From positions 178,346 to 242,345 of the forward strand of contig CALJLN010000010.1 of NCBI GenBank assembly GCA_937982565.1: 64,000 nt of DNA, written 5' to 3'. A program made the translations under genes and the position numbers. The notes under the pieces are model-generated. The model was not told the DNA's origin. It saw nothing but the letters and a program-made list of their open reading frames with translations, and searched no databases. This stretch comes from UBA2421 sp002343075. Its GTDB lineage: Bacteria > Planctomycetota > Phycisphaerae > Tepidisphaerales > Tepidisphaeraceae. Of the stretch, positions 18,802 through 28,500 are shown one piece after another. Position 1 is the first letter of the stretch; the number at the start of each line of letters is the position of its first letter.

Positions 18802-19911
18802 TCACACCGCCTCCAGCCGTTCTCTCTTATCCATTTCCAGCAGCGACGCGACGATCGGTTGCAGTTCGCCTTGCATGACCTTGTCAAGATTAAAGTTCTT
18901 CTCCCCGCCGCCTTCCCCGCCGAGGCGGTGGTCGGTGCAGCGGTTTTGCGGGAAGTTATACGTGCGGATGCGCTGGCTGCGGTCGCCGGAGCCCATCTGG
19001 CTCTTTCGTAAGCCGGTCACTTCGGCATGTTGCTTGGCGCGTTCGGTTTCGTAGAGCATGGCTCGGAGCAGTGCCCATGCGCGCTCCTTGTTCTGGGTCT
19101 GGCTCTTGTGCTCGGTCATCTTGAAGCTCACGCCGCTGGGCTTATGGCGGATGAACCACCCGGTTTCGACCTTGTTGACGTTCTGCCCACCCGGCCCCCC
19201 GCCGCGGCAGCCGAACTCTTCTACGTCTTTGGGGTTGATGTCGATCTGCACATCGGGCATTTCCGGTACCACGGCCACGGTCGCGGCGCTGGTGTGGATG
19301 CGGCCTTGCGCCTCGGTTTCCGGCACGCGCTGCACGCGGTGCCCGCCGCCCTCGAATTGCATGTGCCGATACGCACCGGTTCCCTTGATGTTGACAATCA
19401 CCTCTTTGAACCCCCCGCGTTCACTCACAGAGTAATCAGATGTATCAAAGTGCCATCGATTGACTTCACAATATTTGCGATACATTTCATAGAGGTCGCG
19501 GCCAAACAGCGCCGCCTCCTCACCGCCGGTGCCGGCTCGAATCTCGAGGAAGAAGCTATCGACCTTGTTATCCTCCGCGGCGACAAACTCATCTTTGAGT
19601 GCCTCAAGCTGCTCCAATGCGGCGGCGGATGCGCCCGGGAGGTCGTCGCTGGCCATTGAAGCCATCTCGGCATCATCACCCGCTGCCATCGCCTGCAGTT
19701 CTTTCACGCCGTCGATCGCCTTGAGCAAGCTACGATAGCGTGCGACGAGCGTCTCAAGCCGGCCAGATTCCTTTGTGATCGGCACGAGCTTCGCAGGGCT
19801 GGAGAGCACGTCCGGGTCGTTCAACTGCCGCTGCAATTCATCGAACCGCGCAGCTGACTCATCAAGCTTTCGACTCAGCGCCGCGGGAATGGAAAGGTCT
19901 GTCTCTGTCAT
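18802..19911 (-). CDS. prfA: Peptide chain release factor 1
   Basis: A 369-residue protein from MTETDLSIPAALSRKLDES; 17 extra codons upstream are open but not typical of RF1. The catalytic GGQ is in CRGGGPGGQNVNKVET. The codon-recognition tripeptide at the RF1 position reads P-E-T (RVPETEAQGRIHTSA), fitting the RF1 PxT pattern (UAA/UAG) rather than RF2 SPF. The C-terminus ends SLLEMDKRERLEAV. It hydrolyses peptidyl-tRNA at stop codons. No prmC methyltransferase gene is adjacent. The 212 bases up to the next plus-strand gene hold no other gene. Confidence 0.95.
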   Translation of the reverse strand: MTETDLSIPAALSRKLDESAARFDELQRQLNDPDVLSSPAKLVPITKESGRLETLVARYRSLLKAIDGVKELQAMAAGDDAEMASMASDDLPGASAAALEQLEALKDEFVAAEDNKVDSFFLEIRAGTGGEEAALFGRDLYEMYRKYCEVNRWHFDTSDYSVSERGGFKEVIVNIKGTGAYRHMQFEGGGHRVQRVPETEAQGRIHTSAATVAVVPEMPDVQIDINPKDVEEFGCRGGGPGGQNVNKVETGWFIRHKPSGVSFKMTEHKSQTQNKERAWALLRAMLYETERAKQHAEVTGLRKSQMGSGDRSQRIRTYNFPQNRCTDHRLGGEGGGEKNFNLDKVMQGELQPIVASLLEMDKRERLEAV

Positions 19912-20123
19912 GGTTTTGAATTCGTTTACGGTTGAATCTTCAGCGGGCCGGCGCGACGCCATACCGAGCCGATGGGTTGCCAGCGTCGAGCTTGTGAGGC
20001 GCAGCTAATGCGGAGTCTTGGGCATACAGACCTGATTATAGTGTTATCGGGCTATCTTTGCGATTGTTGCGAGGCTGATATCGCTGTCGCAAGAGTGGGT
20101 AAGAAAGCGCCGACTTTGACGAA

Positions 20124-21698
20124 GTGACCACACTCTCACTCCCACTCCCGCTCGAACGACATTCATCCGTGGATCTCGGCAGGATCGTCGCAGCGATACT
20201 GACAGCGATGATCGTGGCGGCGGCGCTGTGGGGGCGGCTGGTTTATCTCGCAGCGCCGTTTGCGGGCGATGGGGGAATCTTCGCGTACATGGGCCAACTC
20301 ACCCTGACGGGCGGCCGGTTTGGCGAGGAGATCATCGATAACAAGTTTCCCACCGTCGGGCTGGTCACCGGCGTGTTTTGGGCGGTTTTCGGGAACTACT
20401 GGCCGGGCTATGTGCTCACGCAGTGTGCGATGACATTCGCCGCCGGCGGACTGCTGGCGCGATCGGCAGGGATGACGTTTGGCCCGCACGCGCGGTTTCC
20501 GACGTTCATCGGTGTCGTTGCCCTGATGAATCTTAATGCCGCGGTCGGGGGTGGGTTTCAGTTGGAGACAGTTTTCGCGTTCTTTGGGTGTGTTGCGGCG
20601 AGCTGCGCGATGCTGGCACTCCACCGCTTCGACCGCCGCGATGCCCTTGCTGCTGGCCTGGCTGCTGGTTATGCGGCTTTGGTCAAGCCCACCGGCGGCG
20701 CGGCGTTTGCGGCGTTCTTTATCTGCCTGCTGCTGGTCCCTCGGAAGGTGCCGATACAATCCGAAGCTCCGAACCCCCCGCCGGGCACCGCCGGGCGCGC
20801 CGGACTTATGCTGGCGGGCCTGATTGGTTTCGCGTTTCCAATGTTTGTTGCGCTGCTCTACCTTCAGCGGTCCGAGCAGTTGGAGATCCTGCCGGGAATA
20901 GCACGAGACATTCGCGCCTACGCAAGCAACAGCACCTTTGAGTATCTCGACTTAGTGCAGCCCTTGCTGCTGATGGGCTTTTTCCTCGGCACGCTGTTCA
21001 TCAAGCTCTGGGTCTACCGCCGACCGGCATACCGGGTTTCCAGTGGTGCCGGGGCGGTGTTATGGGTTTTTGTAATCGCATGGTTTGCGATCGAGGTCGT
21101 CGGCATCGTCATGCAGCGTCGCATGTACGGATACCACTTCATTCCCCTTACGGCACCCGCCGCCCTGTTGTTTGGCGTGCTGCCACGAAAAACCACGATG
21201 GGGCAGATTGTCGGCCCGCTGCTGCTCCCGCTGTTTCTGTCCACCTGGCGGGCAAGCGACGTACTGGCCGATGTAACCGCCCGCCCGATGAACTGGGCCA
21301 ACCTCGCTGCCTGGCTTGAACCGCGCACGCTTCCCGGTGAGCGCATCTGGCGCGATAACACGCCGCAGGTGCTGATCAATTCTGACTTGCGCCCGGCATC
21401 CAAGCTGCAACTGGTCTTTATTTTCAAGAACACCGACGACGCCCCCATGCGGTTTTCCGGTGTGCTGATTGATGATTTGCGAAAGCACAACCCGCGTTAC
21501 GTGATCACGCAGTCGGATCTCAAGCAGTTCCTCCATATCCAAACGACAGACGCCCGCGAACTCGTCCGCATTCCCGCGCGGAGAGAGAACTATGTGCTGG
21601 CATGGAAGCACATTGAGACCTTCCTTCGCGACCGCTATGAGCCGGTCACCGTCATCGGCAATGAGGCGATCTGGCAACGCAAGGAGGCCACACGATGA
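20124..21698 (+). CDS. Polytopic membrane protein, glycosyltransferase-39-like
   Basis: A 524-residue protein with roughly ten membrane segments in the first 400 residues and a soluble C-terminal part. The start is a GTG (MTTLSLPLPLERHSS). The first periplasmic loop contains APFAGDGGIFAYMGQ, with an acidic residue at the place where lipid-linked GT-C sugar transferases hold their catalytic Asp/Glu. That layout suggests a membrane glycosyltransferase acting on a lipid-phosphate sugar donor; the acceptor is unknown. The next gene overlaps it by four bases (ATGA), so the two are translationally coupled and probably work together. Confidence 0.65.
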   Translation: MTTLSLPLPLERHSSVDLGRIVAAILTAMIVAAALWGRLVYLAAPFAGDGGIFAYMGQLTLTGGRFGEEIIDNKFPTVGLVTGVFWAVFGNYWPGYVLTQCAMTFAAGGLLARSAGMTFGPHARFPTFIGVVALMNLNAAVGGGFQLETVFAFFGCVAASCAMLALHRFDRRDALAAGLAAGYAALVKPTGGAAFAAFFICLLLVPRKVPIQSEAPNPPPGTAGRAGLMLAGLIGFAFPMFVALLYLQRSEQLEILPGIARDIRAYASNSTFEYLDLVQPLLLMGFFLGTLFIKLWVYRRPAYRVSSGAGAVLWVFVIAWFAIEVVGIVMQRRMYGYHFIPLTAPAALLFGVLPRKTTMGQIVGPLLLPLFLSTWRASDVLADVTARPMNWANLAAWLEPRTLPGERIWRDNTPQVLINSDLRPASKLQLVFIFKNTDDAPMRFSGVLIDDLRKHNPRYVITQSDLKQFLHIQTTDARELVRIPARRENYVLAWKHIETFLRDRYEPVTVIGNEAIWQRKEATR

Positions 21699-23173
21699 GC
21701 GCCGCGGTTCAAGTTAACCTGGTCCCGACCGTCGCCGAAGCAAAACGGGTCTCGGCGAGCCGTGATCGTCCGGTGGCGCAGCGATTTGTCGCGCTTTCGC
21801 AAGTGCTTGGCGCCGTCCTGGCAGGCTCGGCCATCGCGATGTACGAAGGCACCATGCACTGGCAGGGCATTCAGTGGCTGGCGATGGGAATGGCCTGCCT
21901 GTTCGGCGGGCTGATTCTGTGCCAGACGCATGCAGCCGCCCGCGTGTCATCGGGACTGGTGCATTGCGTGCTCGGCATTTGCGTTGCATGGCAGCTTACA
22001 CACATGGCGCTGATCGGCCTGGCCAGCGGGCCCTCGTGCGTGCCGATCCTCTGCCTGCGCGCGTGTCTTCTGGTGATGACAATTGGCCTAATGATTGCGC
22101 TTTCCGGTCGATTGAAGTTGCTCGGCTGCGGGCTGCTGATCGGCGGATTTGCTGTTGCCGGATTCGCCGCGATTTGGACCCGGCCACACATGCCACGGAT
22201 GATGGACGTGGTTCACTTCCAGCATCACTCGTCGGCGGCACTGCTGGCGGGGAAGAGTCCGTATGAAGTCCGATACCGCAATGTCTACCACCCCAATCTG
22301 ACAGGTTACGGCCCGGGTGTAACCACACCCGACGGCTGGCTCACCTACTCCTTTCCATATCCACCGACCACGCTGATGCTCGTGGTGCCTGGATACATGG
22401 CTGGCGACGTGCGCTATGCGCACCTGGCAGCACTGACCCTCGCCGCCGGGCTGATCATTTTGGCAGGCCGTGGCAGCGCAATCGCCATTCTCGGTGCGGG
22501 CCTGCTGCTCTCGTCGCCGCGCGCGGCATATGTAGTGCATCAGGGCTGGACCGAACCACTGCTGGTGATGCTGGCATCATTTGTACTGTTTGCGGCGCTT
22601 CGCTGGCGGGGCGGGTTGTGGATCGCAGTGGGGCTGCTCGTTTCTGTGAAGCAATATCTGGTACTCGTCGGCCCACTCCTGCTGATGCTACGGGGCAACG
22701 TAAAGTCGTGGGGGCAATGGTGGCTGCAAATGACCGCCGCCGGTGTATTGTGCGTGGCGACGATGCTGCCGTTTGTGCTCTGGTCGCCCTTGGAATTTTA
22801 CCGCGGGGTGGTGGAGTGGCAGTTTGTGCAGCCTTACCGAAACGACTCCTTGAGCATTGCCAACCTCTGGGCGATCAGCAACGATCAGACGACCGTGAGC
22901 GGACTCGGCGGGTTTGTCGCCGCGGGGGTGGCGCTGCTGCTATCGCTCTGGAAATCGCCCCGCAATGTCGGCGGATTCATGGCCTCGGCGGCAGTGGTTT
23001 TCGTGGGCTTCTTTGCTTTCAACAAGCAGGCGTTCTGTAACTACTATTTCTTCGTGATCGGCCTGGCTTGCTGCGCAGTTGTCGGACTTTGCCACCAGCC
23101 AAGTTTTGCCCAATCCCCGACACAGAAGGCACAGAGGGCCGCCCGAGGCAGACTTTCTGCAGAAGGTGCTTGA
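21695..23173 (+). CDS. Polytopic membrane protein, DUF2029/GT87-like
   Basis: A 492-residue protein with about eleven hydrophobic segments. The first outer loop has VHFQHHSSAALLAGKSPYE and later TYSFPYPPTTLMLV, a combination typical of GT-C family 87 mannosyltransferase-like proteins ('ALLAGKSPY...YPPLTLLL'). Its start overlaps the stop of the preceding membrane protein. The last 20 codons (PTQKAQRAARG) are encoded by CACAGAAGGCACAGAGGG, the same kind of short-unit sequence found in intergenic elements elsewhere in this window, so the natural C-terminus may have been altered by an insertion. Confidence 0.65.
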   Translation: MSAAVQVNLVPTVAEAKRVSASRDRPVAQRFVALSQVLGAVLAGSAIAMYEGTMHWQGIQWLAMGMACLFGGLILCQTHAAARVSSGLVHCVLGICVAWQLTHMALIGLASGPSCVPILCLRACLLVMTIGLMIALSGRLKLLGCGLLIGGFAVAGFAAIWTRPHMPRMMDVVHFQHHSSAALLAGKSPYEVRYRNVYHPNLTGYGPGVTTPDGWLTYSFPYPPTTLMLVVPGYMAGDVRYAHLAALTLAAGLIILAGRGSAIAILGAGLLLSSPRAAYVVHQGWTEPLLVMLASFVLFAALRWRGGLWIAVGLLVSVKQYLVLVGPLLLMLRGNVKSWGQWWLQMTAAGVLCVATMLPFVLWSPLEFYRGVVEWQFVQPYRNDSLSIANLWAISNDQTTVSGLGGFVAAGVALLLSLWKSPRNVGGFMASAAVVFVGFFAFNKQAFCNYYFFVIGLACCAVVGLCHQPSFAQSPTQKAQRAARGRLSAEGA

Positions 23174-23233
23174 TGAGTCGGCGCAATCCGCCGATCATTT
23201 GGTTATGATCGCTTTAATCTGGAGGATGCTGAA

Positions 23234-23518
23234 GTGAACAAATCGTTCAAAGACTGGCTGAGTGAAGGCGAGCAGCTCTACAATTCTACGTTGTCAGAGT
23301 TTCAGCAACTCGAAGCGCAGCTCATGGAACTCGAGCAGCGTCTCGCGGCCAAAAAAGCTGAGGTGAATCAGATCGCCGCCGTCGTCGGTAAGCCGCCGGT
23401 CGAAAGCACACACCGCAGGATGACGGCTGAGATCATCGACCCAGGCCAGCCCGGGGGTGTGTCTAACTCCCCCGCGACCATCGCCAGAGCGCTCACAGGC
23501 CGCGGCTTGGGACGCTGA
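23234..23518 (+). CDS. Small coiled-coil protein of unknown function
   Basis: A 94-residue protein with a GTG start (NKSFKDWLSEGEQLYN), supported by GGAGG eight bases upstream. Residues about 14-48 show a heptad pattern (LSEFQQLEAQLMELEQRLAA), predicting a coiled coil. The rest is polar and probably disordered. No family recognised. It stands alone between the membrane proteins and a convergent regulator gene. Confidence 0.6.
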   Translation: MNKSFKDWLSEGEQLYNSTLSEFQQLEAQLMELEQRLAAKKAEVNQIAAVVGKPPVESTHRRMTAEIIDPGQPGGVSNSPATIARALTGRGLGR

Positions 23519-23601
23519 GGGGTGACAATCTTCCAGGGGTGGCTATCTTCCGCAGCAGATCGGATTCGGGCTTTCTGCTGACAGCAACTTCCGCGGCCCG
23601 T

Positions 23602-25299
23602 TCAGTTACTTTGCCGTACCCGCCCCGCCAGCGCCTTACGGACCTCGGTCACCATCTGCTCGACGCGAAATGGCTTAAACAGCACCGCCTGCAGGCCCTC
23701 CTGGCTCGCGCGCACGATGCAATGGTTCGGATCGTATCCGAAGCCCGTCATGAGGATGACAGGGGTCGTCGTACTCCGCTTCCTCACGGCTGCAAAAACG
23801 TCATAGCCACTCTTGTCAGGCATCTTGATATCACTGAGAACCAGGTCAAAGTCCTGCGCTTCCACCTGCGCGATCGCCTCCGCACCGCTACTGGCAGATA
23901 TCACATTCACCTGATACTTGCGCAGCACATCGTGGATTGTCTTGCGGATATCGTCGACATCATCTGCAACCAGGATTCTCGCCCCCAGCAGCACCGGGTC
24001 GGTCGTCGCTTTCACGTCGGCGGCCCCGAGCACAAGCTGCGGCCCCTCGGCGGCTTGTTGAAGTGACTTTTTTATTGACGCCACGTTATCCTGAATCTGC
24101 TGCAGTTTGCCGCGAAGGTCATCCCGGCCAACGTACTCATCCATCAGCGCCGCAACATCCAGCCCGATATCATTCAGCGGGCCCGCGACTTCACTCATGA
24201 CGTCATCGGCCACCTTGTGCGCCGTCCCGACACGCTCTGTCACCAGTAGATTGAGAATATTGAGCGCGATCGCTACATAACGACCAAAAATTTCTGCAAA
24301 CTGACGATCATCCTCGTTAAACGCCGCCTGATGACGGCTTTCGATGTTGAAGATGCCGATGATCCGGTCATGAAGCCGAAGAGGCACAGTAAGGCTGCTT
24401 CGTGCCGAATCCAGCCCTTGTACATATCGGGGATCGCGCTCGACGTCGGGGCAGATATAGCTTCGACCCGTCGCCGCGACATAGCCGCTGATGCCGTTTC
24501 CTTCACTCTCTGCGAAAAGGTCAATGTTTAACGACTCCGGCGGCAAACCCTGGCTGATGACGACTTCCAGCTTATTGGCCTTTCGATCGAGCACGCGGAT
24601 GGCGAAATGATCAAAGTGCATCAGATCGCGGGTGAAACTAATGATCTTATCTTCGAGCAGCTTCAGCCGGTCAGTCATGCTGAGCTTGGCGATCGATTCC
24701 GATTCCAGGCGGACAAGTTCGCGGCCCGCCTTGTCGATGGCATCGATCTTCTGCTGCAGCCGACGGGGGCCGGTTGCGTCCCACACAACCGCTACGATCT
24801 GCACAACCTGTCCGCCGGGCGAAATAACTGGGGACGCGATCATTTCAAGATATTGAGTCTCCTCGATGTTGAGGTTGTATCGCTTTGACCGGGAGAAAGG
24901 GATGTTTGAGTCATGCCCCGACGGAGAAACCTGCTTGGTGAACAACTCGAAGGCTTCCTGGCAGGTCCGCCGGATCTTCTCGTGCACGCGGGCGGGCCAA
25001 GCCTGCATTTTCTTGTTCATCCAATTGCACCGGCCCTCGCCGTCTACGATGCAGACCCCTTCACCAATGGTGTTGAGAATGACGTTGGCCTGCTGACTGA
25101 CCAAGGCTCGCTCTAATGGAAGAAAGTCGCCCGAATCTGTAAAAACGGCGTTAAACTGCTGATTCCTGAGCAGTTCAATCGCAGACTCGATGCTGTCGGT
25201 TTCGACAACGTGACAATGCTCACTGAGCGCAGAAACCAATGGCCGGTTCACTTTATCGTGTCCGGTCAGCACGAGGACTTTGGCAGGTGTATGGGCCAC
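23602..25299 (-). CDS. PAS-GAF-receiver signalling protein without kinase domain
   Basis: A 565-residue cytoplasmic protein. Residues 1-60 look like a degenerate receiver (KVLVLTGHDK, no phosphoacceptor motif). About 70-190 is a PAS-like sensor (LNTIGEGVCIVDGEGRCNWM). About 215-360 is a GAF domain (LTVPLRLHDRIIGIFNIES). About 370-420 resembles the dimerisation helix of a histidine kinase but lacks an H box and there is no ATPase domain. About 440-560 is a complete receiver (ILVADDVDDIRKTIHDVL, phospho-Asp in LVLSDIKMPD, Lys in LFKPF). So it is a phosphorylatable sensor-type regulator that needs a kinase encoded elsewhere. The output is unknown. Confidence 0.85.
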   Translation of the reverse strand: MAHTPAKVLVLTGHDKVNRPLVSALSEHCHVVETDSIESAIELLRNQQFNAVFTDSGDFLPLERALVSQQANVILNTIGEGVCIVDGEGRCNWMNKKMQAWPARVHEKIRRTCQEAFELFTKQVSPSGHDSNIPFSRSKRYNLNIEETQYLEMIASPVISPGGQVVQIVAVVWDATGPRRLQQKIDAIDKAGRELVRLESESIAKLSMTDRLKLLEDKIISFTRDLMHFDHFAIRVLDRKANKLEVVISQGLPPESLNIDLFAESEGNGISGYVAATGRSYICPDVERDPRYVQGLDSARSSLTVPLRLHDRIIGIFNIESRHQAAFNEDDRQFAEIFGRYVAIALNILNLLVTERVGTAHKVADDVMSEVAGPLNDIGLDVAALMDEYVGRDDLRGKLQQIQDNVASIKKSLQQAAEGPQLVLGAADVKATTDPVLLGARILVADDVDDIRKTIHDVLRKYQVNVISASSGAEAIAQVEAQDFDLVLSDIKMPDKSGYDVFAAVRKRSTTTPVILMTGFGYDPNHCIVRASQEGLQAVLFKPFRVEQMVTEVRKALAGRVRQSN

Positions 25300-25558
25300 T
25301 TGGAGCTATGTCGAAGGGTCTAGTGTAGTTCGATCGACTGATTTACGTCAAACATTTTCCCCGTTTCGTGCCGGATGCGACCGACTCGGCTTTGGTCCAA
25401 GCCCGGTCTAAGCTCCTCTCATAAAAATCTTCTGTAAACTGGGTGAAAATTTTTAACACTTTTTCTGAGAAGCTGCGCACACTAAACCATCTATTGCGGC
25501 GTTCTAAACATCGCGGTGGCTCAAGTTTGTTGATTCGGGGCGGCTCGGAGGTACGCAT

Positions 25559-28500
25559 ATGTTGCGGCGCAGACCGGTTTTGCTCCAATTGGTCACAGCG
25601 GTGGCTGGAATTAAGGCCTTTGGACTCGCACCCGACCACGCATTTGGCCAAACATGGCTCTCCAATTCCGGCAGTTGGAGCAACGCCGCCAACTGGTCGG
25701 CGATGCCTTCACCCACCGACTCAACAGCACTACTGTTTCCGATAGTTGGGTCGGGCACACTCGCTTATACCAGTACGAATGATCTGCCCGGGGCGTTCAC
25801 TCTCAACAGTCTTACCCTGAACGGACTTCCCGGGGGCGGATCGTTCACCCTGGGCGCGTCGGCTGGGGGGAGCCTTCGGTTTGGAGGCATCGCACCGTCG
25901 GTGGTGATGCAAAGTTCTGGTAATGCAATGGTTGCGACGCGAATTGATGTGACTGCGGCAACCGCCCTCAGCCTCCAGCCAGCCTTTGGCGGCACGGTCG
26001 GATTTAACCAGCCCATTCACTCCGCCGCGGGCTTGAGCATCAGTTCAACGGGTGGGGTCGTTTCGCTGCAGGCGGAGAATCGCATTCGTGGAACAGTTTC
26101 TGTCGTAGATGCAGGCTTGAACCTCGCCCGAGTCAGCGCGCTCGCCGGGGCAACGCTTACTGCCAACGGTGCCTCGCTTTCGATCGGGTCAAACACGTTC
26201 GCAACCGCGCCCAATCGTCCGCCGTTTTTCACAAACGCAATCACCACAACCGGCAGCGGGCTTTTTCTGGGCGATCGGCGGTCATTCACGCTTACAGGCC
26301 CAATCAGCGGCGGCGGCGGAGTAACGGTGGCGCCGTCGTCACTCTCCATCGGCACGTGGACACTCTCCGGCGAGAACACCTTCACCGGCCCGATCACGGT
26401 TCAGCAGGCACCCGGCAGTTCACCGGGCATCTGGAATATGCTCGCTGTGCATTCGCCATCGGGAATCGGCACCGCAAGCGCGATCAACCTTGTCGGCACC
26501 GGAGCTGCTATCGGCTTCGGCAGCAAAACGCCCTACACCATAGCCAGGCCAATGGTCCTAAGCGGTGGAGGGACAGTTCACGTCTTCGATCAAGGCGGGC
26601 TGGCCGATGTCACCCTCACCCAACCCATCTCCGGCACCGGCGGACTCACGCGCACCGGGACCGGCATTCTCACGCTCAACAATTCCAATACCTTCAGCGG
26701 TGGCACTAACTTCGCCGGCGGATACACCTTCGCCCAGTCCGATGCAGCCCTGGGTGCTGCGGGTGCGACGATCACCCTTTCCACCGGCACCCTCATGCTT
26801 GGGACGGATATCACCACGCTTGCCCGGCCAATCGCGCTCATGGGCGTCGAAGGAGGCAGCCTCTACAACGACCAGGCTGTCCAGTTCACCTCTGCCATCT
26901 CCAATGCCACCACGACGCCCGCGGGGTTCCTTAAGGCAGGGGCGGGCACGCTCGTCATCAACAGTCAGACCTCCAACGTCGGCAGCGTGAACATCAACGG
27001 CGGGACGATCCACCTGGCAGGCACTGCGGGGCGACTCCTGGCGACTGGGACGATGGCGATCAACCAGGGAGCGGCGCTAGTAGTCGACCAATCGGCGACG
27101 ACGCTGAACAAGATCAGCGGAACTGGAAGCATTTCGCTGCGCGGCGCGACGTTGCGCGTGATCGGCGGCCCGGCCGCCAATACCGCTGTCACTACCACCG
27201 GCGCGCTAGTTCTTGGCACGGCAAGCAATTCCGGCGAGGGCGCTAGCCTCATCTCCCTCGAACCCGACCCTGCCCGCCACACGCTCCTCCGGTTTGGCAC
27301 GCTCTCCCGCACCGCTAACAACGGCGCGCAGGTCGTCTTCTCCGGGCCAGGCCTGGGCAGTTCGTCGATCGCTTCTGCTCAGCCGGGCCAGACGAATGTG
27401 CAGTTCACCACCGCGCCGACGCTGGTCAACGGCATTTTGCCAAACGCGATAGTCAATCGGGGCGCCGGCTTTGAACTGGCCAGCTATGTCGCCGCGAATG
27501 GCGTCGTTCCGGCGTCTTATACGGCATCTTCAATCAACACCGGGAGCATTGCCACAAACAACGTCCAAGTCGGCAGCGATACGATCACCGCTGCGGGCAC
27601 GATCAACGCCGCAAAATTCACCGGCGGCACCGTCAACCTCGCCGCTGGCACGCTGACGGTCACGAGTGGCGCGCTGCTCTTCACCGGCCCGACCACAATC
27701 ACGGGGGGGAGCCTCACAATTGGCGTGGGCACCAATAACTCCAGCCAGGCCCCCACCGCCAACATCTTTACCCACGCCGACACCAACATTGCCAGCCGGC
27801 TGTTCATCTTCCGGAATGACAACGGAATCGACTCTGGCCTGGTCAAGAGTGGACCCGGCGTGCTGACGATCAGCAACACCGCTTCCAACTGGTCGGGGCA
27901 GACGCGCATCCTCGAAGGCACCTTCCGGATGGGCACCAACAACATTATTCCCAACGAAAGCACGATCGTCCTTGCGCCAGGAGCGACTCTCGACGCGAAC
28001 GGCTTTGCCGACACATGGGGCTCGATCAGCGATCTGACTCCTATTGATAACATCACCGGCTACCAAGCTGGCACTGTAAACCTTGGCGCAGCCTCGATTA
28101 CTTTTGCAGCCGATGGCGTATCGGTCACAAGTCATCACAACATTCTGGGCACCGGCACGCTCATCAAGAACGCAGGCGGCACGTTTACCGCCGTCGGTCA
28201 GCAGGCTTTTTCTGGCCGGGTTATCATCGGGGGGGGTACTTTGGCATTGGGGACGCATCGCCTTACCGGAACGGGCTTTGGCAATGTCGCATCGATCTCC
28301 ATAGGCAACACCGGCGTGAGCACCGACGTGGCTCTGCGACTCGAATCGGGACTCATTTCGTATGATCGACCGATCGTCGCCAACGCGCAGCCCGGACGCA
28401 TTGCGACGCTCGCCTTTGCTGATGCTACGTCGGGCACGCTCGCCAGTCCGATTAGCCTCGCCACCGCTGAAGGCCTGACGATCGACGCTTCGGGCGGGCC

